Origin: Opitutaceae bacterium
Lineage (GTDB): Bacteria; Verrucomicrobiota; Verrucomicrobiia; Opitutales; Opitutaceae
Assembly: GCA_025360455.1 (NCBI GenBank)
Contig: JANYCF010000100.1
Location: forward strand, 1 to 44,465
Length of the DNA stretch: 44,465 nucleotides
Direction of reading: 5' to 3'
In this document: positions 31,264-39,232 of the stretch, piece after piece
Position numbering within the stretch: the stretch's first letter is position 1
Layout of the letters: each line of letters starts with the position of its first letter
The notes under the pieces: model-generated
Told to the model about the DNA's origin: nothing
Databases searched by the model: none
What the model saw: the letters and a program-made list of their open reading frames with translations, nothing else
Program-made: the position numbers and the translations under genes

Positions 31264-31280
31264 AGCGTATTCCGCCGGCC

Positions 31281-31697
31281 ATGCCTTCCCGCCCTATCAC
31301 GAAAGCCCACTACGAATCCCTCGCCGCCCTCCGGCACGCGCTGCGGCGTTTTCTGGGCTTCAGCCAGGAAGCAGCCCGGCAGGCCGGCCTGACCCCGCAG
31401 CAACACCAGGCCCTGCTCGCGATCAAGGGTTTCTCGGAGCGCGACTATGCCTCGATCGCCGAACTCGCGGAGCGTCTGCAATTGCGCCATCATAGCGTGG
31501 TGGGACTCGTGGACCGGCTGGTGCGCCGGAAGCTCCTGCGCCGCACCGCGTCAACCGCCGACCGACGGCGGGTGGAACTGAGGCTGACCGCCAAGGGCGA
31601 AAAAAAAATCGAGCAATTGTCGGCGATGCACCTGCGCGAATTGCGGCAGCATGGCCCGGAACTCCACCGCCTCTTGGGCACCATCACCGAGATGTAA
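31281..31697 (+). CDS. MarR-family transcriptional regulator
   Basis: A 138-aa winged-helix regulator of usual MarR length. The DNA-binding region covers about residues 55-100: [20 protein letters not shown] (helices 3-4) and the wing [18 protein letters not shown] with the conserved DRR. The N- and C-terminal helices would form the dimer. No Cys or other obvious sensor residue is seen, so the ligand is unknown. It diverges from the ClC-led chain and is followed 59 bases later by cysK on the same strand. Confidence 0.9.
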   Translation: MPSRPITKAHYESLAALRHALRRFLGFSQEAARQAGLTPQQHQALLAIKGFSERDYASIAELAERLQLRHHSVVGLVDRLVRRKLLRRTASTADRRRVELRLTAKGEKKIEQLSAMHLRELRQHGPELHRLLGTITEM

Positions 31698-31756
31698 CTC
31701 CGAACACTTTCGGTTGCCACCCACTAACAACTCAGCCTTCAACCCTCCCTCCCTCC

Positions 31757-32743
31757 ATGCCCCAAATATATAACGACATCACGGAAACGATCGGCAACAC
31801 CCCGCTCGTGCGTTTAAACCGCACCGCCGCCGCCCATGGCGCGCAGGCGGAAATCCTGCTGAAACTCGAATTCTTCAATCCCCTTTCCAGCGTCAAGGAC
31901 CGGATCGGAAAATCGATGATCGAAGACGCACTGGCGTCCGGCAAGATTAACGCCAACACCGTCCTCATTGAACCGACCAGCGGCAACACCGGCATCGCTC
32001 TGGCGTTCGTGGCCGCTGCCAAAGGGATCAAACTGATTCTAACCATGCCGGAAACGATGAGCATGGAGCGCCGCAAGATTCTCAAAATCTTGGGCGCGCG
32101 GCTTGTCCTCACCGAAGGCGCGAAAGGCATCAAGGGCTCAATCGCCAAGGCGGAGGAACTCGCCGCCAAAATCCCCAATAGTTTCATTCTACAGCAATTC
32201 GCCAATCCCGCCAACCCGGCCGTGCATCGAAAAACCACCGCGGAAGAAATCTGGCGGGACACCGATGGAAAGGTGGACATCGTCGTTTCCGGGATAGGAA
32301 CGGGCGGTACGATCACCGGCGTCGGTGAAGTGCTGAAAGACCGCAAACCTTCGGTGAAAATGATCGCGGTGGAACCCGACAGTTCGGCCGTCCTCTCCGG
32401 CGGCCAGCCCGGCCCGCATAAATTACAGGGCTTGGGTGCCGGCTTCGTCCCCGCCGTGCTCAATACCAAAATCTATGACGAAGTGATCCGCGTGAAAGAC
32501 ACCGACTCGGGTCCGATCAGCAAACAGGTCAACCAACTCGACGGAATTCCCATCGGGATCTCATCGGGCGCCGCCGTGTGGGCCGCCCTTCAGCTCGCCA
32601 AGCGACCGGAAAACAAAGGCAAGCAGATCGTCGTGATTATTCCGTCAAGCAGTGAACGCTACCTGTCTTCGTGGCTCTTCGCCGATGTGGGCGTGGAAAG
32701 CGATCCCATCGACGATCTCATGGCGGGACCGACGTCATTCTAA
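31757..32743 (+). CDS. cysK: Cysteine synthase A (O-acetylserine sulfhydrylase)
   Basis: A 328-aa fold-type II PLP enzyme that makes cysteine from O-acetylserine and sulfide. Motifs: [11 protein letters not shown] (residues 12-22), PLP-binding Lys47 in [10 protein letters not shown], the substrate loop [12 protein letters not shown], the phosphate-binding [10 protein letters not shown] and the C-terminal [11 protein letters not shown]. The slightly long C-terminus ([13 protein letters not shown]) is typical of CysK. The start is preceded not by a Shine-Dalgarno sequence but by CCCTCCCTCCCTCC (31743-31756). Confidence 0.93.
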   Translation: MPQIYNDITETIGNTPLVRLNRTAAAHGAQAEILLKLEFFNPLSSVKDRIGKSMIEDALASGKINANTVLIEPTSGNTGIALAFVAAAKGIKLILTMPETMSMERRKILKILGARLVLTEGAKGIKGSIAKAEELAAKIPNSFILQQFANPANPAVHRKTTAEEIWRDTDGKVDIVVSGIGTGGTITGVGEVLKDRKPSVKMIAVEPDSSAVLSGGQPGPHKLQGLGAGFVPAVLNTKIYDEVIRVKDTDSGPISKQVNQLDGIPIGISSGAAVWAALQLAKRPENKGKQIVVIIPSSSERYLSSWLFADVGVESDPIDDLMAGPTSF

Positions 32744-33053
32744 AAGCGAACGCCCGAAGGTCTATTCCTGCCGATCCGCCAAATCGGCCAGGGCGTTGCT
32801 GCGCGAAGTTGCGTACAACGGGTGATTTCACCCTCTGGCCTTACTAGCGCGGTTTAAATAATTTGTAGCCGCGCTTGAGCCGTAGGCGAAAGCGTGGTCC
32901 GAGACGTGGCCACGTTGTCGCTACGCTCCAACGCGGCTACACTTTTCATGAAAATGCACCAGTCGGTCTGGGTCTCGCAAAGCGCAGAAATTCCTCCTCG
33001 TGCATTTCTAGAATCCCGCGGTTTGGCTGGTCTTCCCTCCTCCCCGCGCCAAC
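32744..33053. other. 310-bp gap between cysK and the Gfo/Idh/MocA gene
   Basis: No gene is seen. Around 32749-32797 an outer AACGCCC/GGGCGTT pair encloses an inner GCCGAT/ATCGGC hairpin; there is no T-run, so it is not a classic terminator. A family A palindrome is at 32864-32941. The convergent genes cysK (+) and the oxidoreductase (-) end on either side. Confidence 0.5.
32864..32941. repeat. Palindromic repeat family A, copy 3
   Basis: The ends TGTAGCCGCG and CAACGCGGCTACA are inverted, and the inner GCGTGGTCC / GGCCACGTTG pair is also present. This is the most intact match to copy 1 (594-715), without the nested insertion. Confidence 0.7.
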
Positions 33054-34013
33054 TTAAGCTAACCGCCGAATCCAATCCATGTGTTCCTGCAACTTCAGCG
33101 AGCAAGGGTGAGTCATCACTTCCGATTGCTTCCGACCGGCCAACATGTCTTCTCCTGCCGCCGAGATTTCATAAGCGAAACCCAAACTGGTGCGACCATC
33201 TCGGAAATGCTCCACGCATTCATCGAGCCGGTAATGCATCGCTTCGCTGGCGCGCCAAAAATCGGGGATCGCAATGTAACCCTCCTCCCCGATCACATAG
33301 GCCCAGTTTCGCAGCTTGCAGCGGAAGGAACTCGCCAGCGTTGCCGTCGACTCTGCAAACTCCAACACCGCGACCAAATCATCCTCGACCCCGTTGGGCG
33401 CGCGGTGACTGGTGACTTGGATTTTGAGCGGAGCCGCCGGTTGGAACAGCAGAGAAAACGCGATGGGATAGACGCCCATTTCCAGCAGGCAACCGCCGCC
33501 CAATTTGGCGTCGTATTCACGGCGTTGCGGATCGAAGGGCAACTGCGGGTAGCCAAAATCCGCCTGCACCGAACGGAGCCGTCCAATCCTCCCTTCATTT
33601 ACCCAGCGCACCGCCTGGCGGATGGCGGGCAGAAAATAGGTCCACATCCCTTCCATGAGATAATTACCGGTCTCCTCGGCCACCCGCATGAGTTCCCGGC
33701 ATTCGGCCGCGTTGAGCGTGAGTGGTTTTTCGCAGAGCACCGCTTTGCCGGCCCGCAGAGCGGCGGAAGCATTGGCCAAATGCTGCGCATGGGGCGTCGC
33801 GATATAGACGGCGTCAATCGCTGGATCAGCGAACAAGGCTTCATAACTGCCATAGGTTCGGCCCACCCCGTGACGTCGGGCGAACGCCGCCGCTTTCTCC
33901 GGTGTGCGCGATGCGATGGCGACGATTTCACCGTTGCCGGCAAAAGGCATGTCGTGCGCAAACGAGCCCGCGATTCGCCCGGCCCCGACAATTCCCCATC
34001 TGATTTTATTCAT
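33054..34013 (-). CDS. Gfo/Idh/MocA family NAD(P)-dependent oxidoreductase
   Basis: A 319-aa sugar-type dehydrogenase. The N-terminal Rossmann fold has GAGRIAGSF (residues 10-18), then YIATPHAQHL, and the catalytic EKP at 95-97 in VLCEKPLTLN. The C-terminal alpha/beta domain includes GGGCLLEMGVYPIAF, whose pattern recalls dihydrodiol/1,5-anhydrofructose-type members. It is the last gene of the carbohydrate locus, 12 bases after the MFS porter, and has one of the few good Shine-Dalgarno sequences (GGAGA). A role in oxidising a released sugar is inferred. Confidence 0.88.
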   Translation of the reverse strand: MNKIRWGIVGAGRIAGSFAHDMPFAGNGEIVAIASRTPEKAAAFARRHGVGRTYGSYEALFADPAIDAVYIATPHAQHLANASAALRAGKAVLCEKPLTLNAAECRELMRVAEETGNYLMEGMWTYFLPAIRQAVRWVNEGRIGRLRSVQADFGYPQLPFDPQRREYDAKLGGGCLLEMGVYPIAFSLLFQPAAPLKIQVTSHRAPNGVEDDLVAVLEFAESTATLASSFRCKLRNWAYVIGEEGYIAIPDFWRASEAMHYRLDECVEHFRDGRTSLGFAYEISAAGEDMLAGRKQSEVMTHPCSLKLQEHMDWIRRLA

Positions 34014-34025
34014 AATTATCTCCGC

Positions 34026-35585
34026 TCAGGGCGACATCAGCTGTTGTTCGAGTTCCTCGAGGGTACGCCCTTTCGTTTCCGGCAGATAACGGTAGACCAG
34101 CAAAAGTCCGGCAACCCCAAACATATCATAAAGCAAAAAGGTGCCGGCACTACCGAGCGTAGCCAACTCCCAAGGAAATAAAAACTGCACGAGAAAGCTC
34201 ACGCCGGTGTTGAGAAATCCGATCGCCGCCATGGCAAGACCACGGAGGTGATTGGGGAAGATCTCCGAAAGCACCACCCACATGACGGGACCGAGCGACA
34301 CTGCAAACGAAGCGACGAATCCGAGAATACCTGCGAGCACCACCAAAGGATTCAGGTGGATCGCCGCCGTCACGAGGCGGTCTTCGTTCGCCTTGAACGA
34401 GTCGGGCCCGAGGAGCGCGGCGACCTCGCGCTTAAAATCGATTTCGCTGCTGAAGGCGCGATCTTGGAGCGGCTGCAGTTTGGCGACCTCCCCCGGGGCC
34501 AAGACGCCGGCGAGTGCCGTAGCGTTGAGGCTATATTTGGCCTGATGAAAACCATAAGCCACCACCGTCAAACTCACGACCACACCCACCAGACCGCCAA
34601 TCAGCAAGGGGCGGCGGCCGAGCCGGTCGATCAGCAACATCGCCACGATGGTGAAGACAATATTGGTCAGCCCCACCCAGACGGCCTGGACAAAAGCCGC
34701 ATCCCGTCCCACCCCGCTCTTCTCAAAAATACTGGTGGAGAAAAAGAATACGCAATTGATGCCGGTGATTTGCTGGGCCACCGCGACGATGATTCCGAGA
34801 AATAGCACGAAGCGCATTTTCCGACTGAACAATTCGCGCAGCTTGGTTTGTCCTGGTTCAGCCCGCTCTCTTCTGGACTGCAGGACTTCGGCAATCTGCG
34901 CATCCGCTTCGGCGGGAGACATCAATTCCACCAAGACCTTACGGGCGTCCGCGACGCGGTCTTTCAGAATCAACCAACGAGGACTCTCCGGGATCAGAAA
35001 CAGCAGCCCGACCCAGACGGCCGCCGGCAGAACTTCCATACCCAGCATCCAACGCCAAGTATGGCTCGTGATACCCAGTTGGGTGATCCAAGGGTCGGTG
35101 CATCCGCTCAGGGCAACCAAAAGATAATTGGAGAAATAGGCGGCGGAGATTCCGACGACGATGTTCATCTGGCCAACCGAGACCAATAAACCGCGCAACC
35201 GGGCGGGAGCAATTTCGGCGACGTAAATCGGCGTGAGCATCAGCGAACCGAAAGCGAGTCCACCCAGTCCGCGGGCGATCACGAGGGTTAAAAAACCGGG
35301 TGCCAGCGTGGCGGCGATGCCCGACACAAAATACAGGGCCGCCACGGTGATCAACATGCGCTTGCGCCCGATCACATCACTCAATGTTGATACGGACAGA
35401 CTCGCCAGAATGGCAGCCAACGAAGGGGCGCTAACGACCAAGCCTTGTTGCCAGACGTTGAGACTATATTCACGGCTGACATAGCCGACGACTCCGGAAA
35501 TAACGGAGGCATCGAAGCCGAAGGTGAACCCGCCGATCGATACAACGATGGCGATGAGAAAAATATTGCGATGGGAAGAGGTCAT
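34026..35585 (-). CDS. Sugar-porter MFS transporter
   Basis: A 519-aa protein with about 12 membrane segments. The ATG at 35585 is chosen because the protein then opens with a short cytosolic tail and first helix (MTSSHRNIFLIAIVVSIGGF); the longer frame upstream overlaps the dioxygenase gene in another frame and is not protein-like. Sugar-porter signatures are GFDASVISG, DVIGRKR between helices 2 and 3, PESPRWLI after helix 6 and PETKGRTLEEL at the C-terminus. An unusually long loop (about residues 365-430, FHQAKYSLNATALAG onward) lies between helices 9 and 10. It likely imports a mono- or disaccharide by proton symport. Confidence 0.9.
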   Translation of the reverse strand: MTSSHRNIFLIAIVVSIGGFTFGFDASVISGVVGYVSREYSLNVWQQGLVVSAPSLAAILASLSVSTLSDVIGRKRMLITVAALYFVSGIAATLAPGFLTLVIARGLGGLAFGSLMLTPIYVAEIAPARLRGLLVSVGQMNIVVGISAAYFSNYLLVALSGCTDPWITQLGITSHTWRWMLGMEVLPAAVWVGLLFLIPESPRWLILKDRVADARKVLVELMSPAEADAQIAEVLQSRRERAEPGQTKLRELFSRKMRFVLFLGIIVAVAQQITGINCVFFFSTSIFEKSGVGRDAAFVQAVWVGLTNIVFTIVAMLLIDRLGRRPLLIGGLVGVVVSLTVVAYGFHQAKYSLNATALAGVLAPGEVAKLQPLQDRAFSSEIDFKREVAALLGPDSFKANEDRLVTAAIHLNPLVVLAGILGFVASFAVSLGPVMWVVLSEIFPNHLRGLAMAAIGFLNTGVSFLVQFLFPWELATLGSAGTFLLYDMFGVAGLLLVYRYLPETKGRTLEELEQQLMSP

Positions 35586-35673
35586 GAGGGAGGAAAACTG
35601 GATTATCAACACCGGCACTGCCGGTTCTAGCGGATCTGATGGGAACGATGGATCACCGGAGGCCGCGCTGGCC

Positions 35674-36396
35674 TCAGAGTTTCGCGGCCACGCGCTCCTC
35701 GAGCACGGTCTTGGTGGAAAATCGGTAGCGCATGTTGCGATAGACACACACGTCGGTGACGTCGTCGGGCGTGTTGGCCGGAGCCGCCCGATAATTCGTG
35801 GAGACACGGTAGCGGCCGTGCACGGGTTGCACGCTATGCCAGCAATGTCCGTGGAGCAGGACGAGTGTGCCCTTCTTGGGATATAAGGTGAGCTGGCCTT
35901 CAAAATCACCGTGCGGATCGCCGGCCGGCAGAGCGCCGCCGGTGTGGGTGCGCGGTACCAAACGCAGCTGACCGCCGATTTCATCGACAATGTCCCGCGT
36001 GTAAACGAGGCGGTTCAAGTTGTAGTCGTCTTTGGTCTCCGGTGGACAATCCTGATGCCATGCTTGGCCGTTAGTGCCCTGAGCCGAATACATGACCATG
36101 CAATACTGCGAATGCCACCCTTCCCCGAGCACAGCTGCAGTGATGGCCGCGAGCCGGGCATCATCATCAATTACATTGAAGCGATCCACCCCTTCCCGCT
36201 GGGGAAACCACGGGACGATTTGGGTCTCCGCCTTGGTGGCAAATTCGTCGTTAAGACAGCTGTCGTGGTTACCCTTGAACTGCGCGAGAATTAGCTCGTG
36301 CAGTTCGTCCATCAACGTGAAGTCAAAAAAGTTTTCAATGACGATGTAGCCATTGGACCAGAACTCTTCCCGAATTTGTTGTAGATTCGATTGCAT
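35674..36396 (-). CDS. Phytanoyl-CoA dioxygenase family protein
   Basis: A 240-aa Fe(II)/2-oxoglutarate-dependent oxygenase of the PhyH type. The N-terminal FWSNGYIVIENFFD is the usual opening. The metal triad would be His114 and Asp116 in AWHQD plus His187 in GHCWHSV, and an Arg (197 or 203) in RYRVSTNYR would hold 2-oxoglutarate. Members hydroxylate varied small molecules. Here it sits between a glycoside hydrolase and a sugar transporter on the same strand, which suggests a sugar- or lignocellulose-derived substrate; that is inference. Its leader is pyrimidine-rich (CCTACCTCCTTCTAAC). Confidence 0.85.
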   Translation of the reverse strand: MQSNLQQIREEFWSNGYIVIENFFDFTLMDELHELILAQFKGNHDSCLNDEFATKAETQIVPWFPQREGVDRFNVIDDDARLAAITAAVLGEGWHSQYCMVMYSAQGTNGQAWHQDCPPETKDDYNLNRLVYTRDIVDEIGGQLRLVPRTHTGGALPAGDPHGDFEGQLTLYPKKGTLVLLHGHCWHSVQPVHGRYRVSTNYRAAPANTPDDVTDVCVYRNMRYRFSTKTVLEERVAAKL

Positions 36397-36425
36397 GTTA
36401 GAAGGAGGTAGGAAGTGGAACCGTA

Positions 36426-37484
36426 TCAGGGTTGGGCCGCAGAAAGCGGGATCGTGCCGTCACTCGAAGCATTCAGGAAAATCGGATCGTTCAAGGCGCA
36501 GATCCAGCGTTCGCACACCAGCTTATTGCTGTTGAGACGGGCATCACCCCAGTCGTGCCATGTGAATCCCAGACGGTCAGACCACTCCTTCCACTCCCAA
36601 TTGATGTACGCGGTGGCCTTGATCTCCGGACGGTGTTTCAACAAATCAAGCATCGGCACATACCAGCGGTCCCAGCTCTTCTGCCCGCCCGTGACGCCAA
36701 TATAGCGTGGAGTCATTTCGCCGATCATGACCGGTTTGCGACGAGCTCGGGCAGTATCGAGAAATTCCGCGAGTTGGGGCTTGGCAAATTCATCTTCTGA
36801 AAACAAGTCCACGCCCCACCAATCCACCCACTCATCGCCGGGATAAAACTCCAGCAGATGTGCCATGGTGGGCCAGCCGGAGGAGGCACCGGCCGCGCAC
36901 CAGACAGTGGCAAAGGGCACACCGCGTGCCCGCAGAAATTGGGTGATATGCTGCCAAGCTTTCACGAACGTAACGGGGCGATAGTTGTTCCAATTGCCTT
37001 CAAACTCGTAGCCGATCCGGATGAACACCGGCCGGTCCAATGAGACCAAGGCGTCGGCGAATGCCGTCAGCTGGCCGTCATAATTCCCCTCCGCCACACC
37101 TTCATCCTTCCCGGTCCCGTTGTCCTGGCCGACGGTCAGGTTTAGTCCGATCTGTGGCACCATCCGCTGGGGTGCCAGCGCGGTGAGTTCGGCACGGGTC
37201 CGCTCACCCCATGCTTTCACCTCGGCCACCGGATGAATGAGCCCGATGTAAGTCATGTAGATTAATGGCTGATGCTCCGGAGCAAAATTATTTCGATATT
37301 CATCGAAGCCCCGGGGATCCTGGCCGGCTCCATGGATGATGCGATTGCCCGGCTCGAGGCGCGCCCCGAATTCGACCCGCGGAGCGTAGCCTTCACCCTT
37401 GGCCAGAATCGCCGGAAGCGCACAAACCAGCAACGCGGTGCACCGGCGCAAAGCCACGAAAAGTTGAATACGATGCAGGAACAT
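36426..37484 (-). CDS. Secreted glycoside hydrolase, GH26-like
   Basis: A 352-aa exported TIM-barrel enzyme. The N-terminal hydrophobic segment with cleavage around residue 28 (CALPAILAKGEG) is a signal peptide. Candidate acid/base is Glu160 in RIGYEFEGNWN and candidate nucleophile is Glu256 in PVMIGEMTPR, at the distance expected for clan A enzymes. The motif pattern resembles GH26 and related beta-mannan/xylan families rather than a named one. Between these residues lies WCAAGASSGWP. Start codon is preceded by CCTCCTTCTCTTTCCCTCAC, not a Shine-Dalgarno sequence. Lies between GH43 and the PhyH gene. Confidence 0.7.
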   Translation of the reverse strand: MFLHRIQLFVALRRCTALLVCALPAILAKGEGYAPRVEFGARLEPGNRIIHGAGQDPRGFDEYRNNFAPEHQPLIYMTYIGLIHPVAEVKAWGERTRAELTALAPQRMVPQIGLNLTVGQDNGTGKDEGVAEGNYDGQLTAFADALVSLDRPVFIRIGYEFEGNWNNYRPVTFVKAWQHITQFLRARGVPFATVWCAAGASSGWPTMAHLLEFYPGDEWVDWWGVDLFSEDEFAKPQLAEFLDTARARRKPVMIGEMTPRYIGVTGGQKSWDRWYVPMLDLLKHRPEIKATAYINWEWKEWSDRLGFTWHDWGDARLNSNKLVCERWICALNDPIFLNASSDGTIPLSAAQP

Positions 37485-37506
37485 AGTGAGGGAAAGAGAA
37501 GGAGGT

Positions 37507-39138
37507 TTACGGTCGGTTGGCCGCGTTCACCGTTTCGCTGCCTGGGCCGGCGCACGATGAAGAACGATAATCAAAAAGATCGAAATCAGCCGGAATGGCT
37601 GAGTCGGCACTGTCCTGCGCACACAACGCGATGAAACAGCCGGTAAAGCCCCACGCCCCGTTCTCAATCACGCGATCATCCGAGAGCAAGGTGGCGTCCA
37701 ACACCGGCCCCACCGGTTGCCGAGCGGAGTCCGCCATCGAATAAAAAAACTGGAGCGCCCCGTCCTTGAGTTCCGCCCCCAGTTCGACAGAACCCTCGGG
37801 CGGCAGCGTCACTCCGGCACCGAGCGCATTGAGATATTGCCCGCCGTCGCCGTTGAGCAGCCGCAGTTCGCGTCCCCCACCATCTCTGGCGGTGATCATG
37901 AGGTAGTGAAACTGCGTCGTGTTGTAATAAAAAGCGAGACCGGCGGATTGTTGGAAATTCCGGGGAAAGAATTCCAGTCGCGTGGACACCAGACAGGCGT
38001 GATGGAGCAGACGGAACCCCAGCAGACTTTGCGCGAAGGTGCAGAGCAGCGAATTACGCCCGCGCAACCGCAGGAAGCCGGGACGTTCGCTCAGGCTCAG
38101 CCACACCGCTGTCGGCATTTCCCGCAACGCGCTCCATTGTTGGGCCAAAGTCGGGGAGGAAAAATCGTCGAAATAATCCGGTTGATAAGGCAGCGCCGCA
38201 ACGTCCGGAATGTCAGTGTTCAACGCCGGTAAACTTCCACCCTGGGCCAGGCGGGGCCAATCGCCCTCAGGCCAATCGATGGCTTGCAGTGCGGTTTCAC
38301 GCCCGAGAATACAACGGCGATGCGGCCCCATCGGTCGGCTGCAAAGATGCGCCAAATACCAACGGCCATCCGGTGTCTCGACAAAGGAGCCATGCCCGGC
38401 TTTTTGCAGCGGTGCATCCGGATGGCCGGCCGAAGTCAGTACCGGATTGAACGGGCAAACCTCGTAAGGTCCGATCAGCTTTTTTGACCGGACAATGCTG
38501 ACCGCGTGCGCCTCTCCGGTTCCGCCTTCCGCCATGACGAGATAGTAGTAATCTCCACGTTTGTAGAGGTGTGGGCCTTCGGTCACACCCAAGGCGGTGC
38601 CGGCGCAGATCAAGGCGGGAGTGCCGAGCAGCGTCTGATTGGCGGGATCGTACTGCTGCAGGACAATGCCGGCGAACTGATTGCGATCCGGACGACAATC
38701 CCAGAGCTGATTCAAGATCCACTTGCGGCCATCATCGTCATGAAAAAGCGAAGGATCAAACCCGCTGCGATTGATCAGTACGGGGTCACTCCACGGGCCG
38801 GTGATCGCGCGGGCTGTCACCAGATAATTGCAGGCATCTTTGGCAAACCCGTTGAAACCCCGCACGTCGGAATAGATGAGCCAGAACATACCGTCGGCAT
38901 AACTGAGGGCGGGCGCCCAGATGCCGCCGGAATCCGGCACCCCGCCCAGAGCCAGCTGCGAGGGCCGCGTCAACGCGTGGCCGACCAATTGCCAATTCGC
39001 CAGATCCCGCGAATGATGGAGGCGCACACCTGGCCACCACTCGAAGGTCGAAGTGGCAATGTAGTAATCTCCGCCAACCCTTAGAATAGAAGGGTCGGGA
39101 TGAAATCCGGGAAGAATGGGATTTGGCACCTGGCTCAT
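37507..39138 (-). CDS. GH43 family glycoside hydrolase (beta-xylosidase/arabinofuranosidase type)
   Basis: A 543-aa five-bladed beta-propeller enzyme. The ATG at 39138 is chosen because the product then starts directly with the family's opening (PNPILPGFHPDPSILR); the frame runs on upstream only as noise. Catalytic residues: base Asp15 in HPDPS, pKa-tuning Asp128 in FDPSLFHDDD, acid Glu187 in TEGPHLYK. Residues about 350-543 form a C-terminal beta-sandwich (YFDDFSSPTLAQQWSAL onward), as in two-domain GH43 subfamily 11-like xylosidases. No signal peptide is visible, so it may act inside the cell on imported oligosaccharides. Confidence 0.92.
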   Translation of the reverse strand: MSQVPNPILPGFHPDPSILRVGGDYYIATSTFEWWPGVRLHHSRDLANWQLVGHALTRPSQLALGGVPDSGGIWAPALSYADGMFWLIYSDVRGFNGFAKDACNYLVTARAITGPWSDPVLINRSGFDPSLFHDDDGRKWILNQLWDCRPDRNQFAGIVLQQYDPANQTLLGTPALICAGTALGVTEGPHLYKRGDYYYLVMAEGGTGEAHAVSIVRSKKLIGPYEVCPFNPVLTSAGHPDAPLQKAGHGSFVETPDGRWYLAHLCSRPMGPHRRCILGRETALQAIDWPEGDWPRLAQGGSLPALNTDIPDVAALPYQPDYFDDFSSPTLAQQWSALREMPTAVWLSLSERPGFLRLRGRNSLLCTFAQSLLGFRLLHHACLVSTRLEFFPRNFQQSAGLAFYYNTTQFHYLMITARDGGGRELRLLNGDGGQYLNALGAGVTLPPEGSVELGAELKDGALQFFYSMADSARQPVGPVLDATLLSDDRVIENGAWGFTGCFIALCAQDSADSAIPADFDLFDYRSSSCAGPGSETVNAANRP

Positions 39139-39232
39139 GTGAATGATCGAATAGGGCACGGTTGCCGGAAAGTGTGCACCACACGCGGGGCGATGCACAC
39201 CGGTTGACGATTTTTTGTGTTGAGTGCGCGGA

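Noticed and set aside
32749-32797. Hairpin behind cysK as a Rho-independent terminator
   Set aside because: No T-run follows on either strand, so it is only described as a palindrome.
35586-35990. Upstream extension of the sugar-porter frame
   Set aside because: It overlaps the dioxygenase gene on the same strand in a different frame and its translation (many Cys, Pro and Arg) is not protein-like. The MFS family start is at 35585.
39139-39198. 20-codon upstream extension of the GH43 frame
   Set aside because: It adds residues with no family match before the canonical opening and gives no signal peptide.
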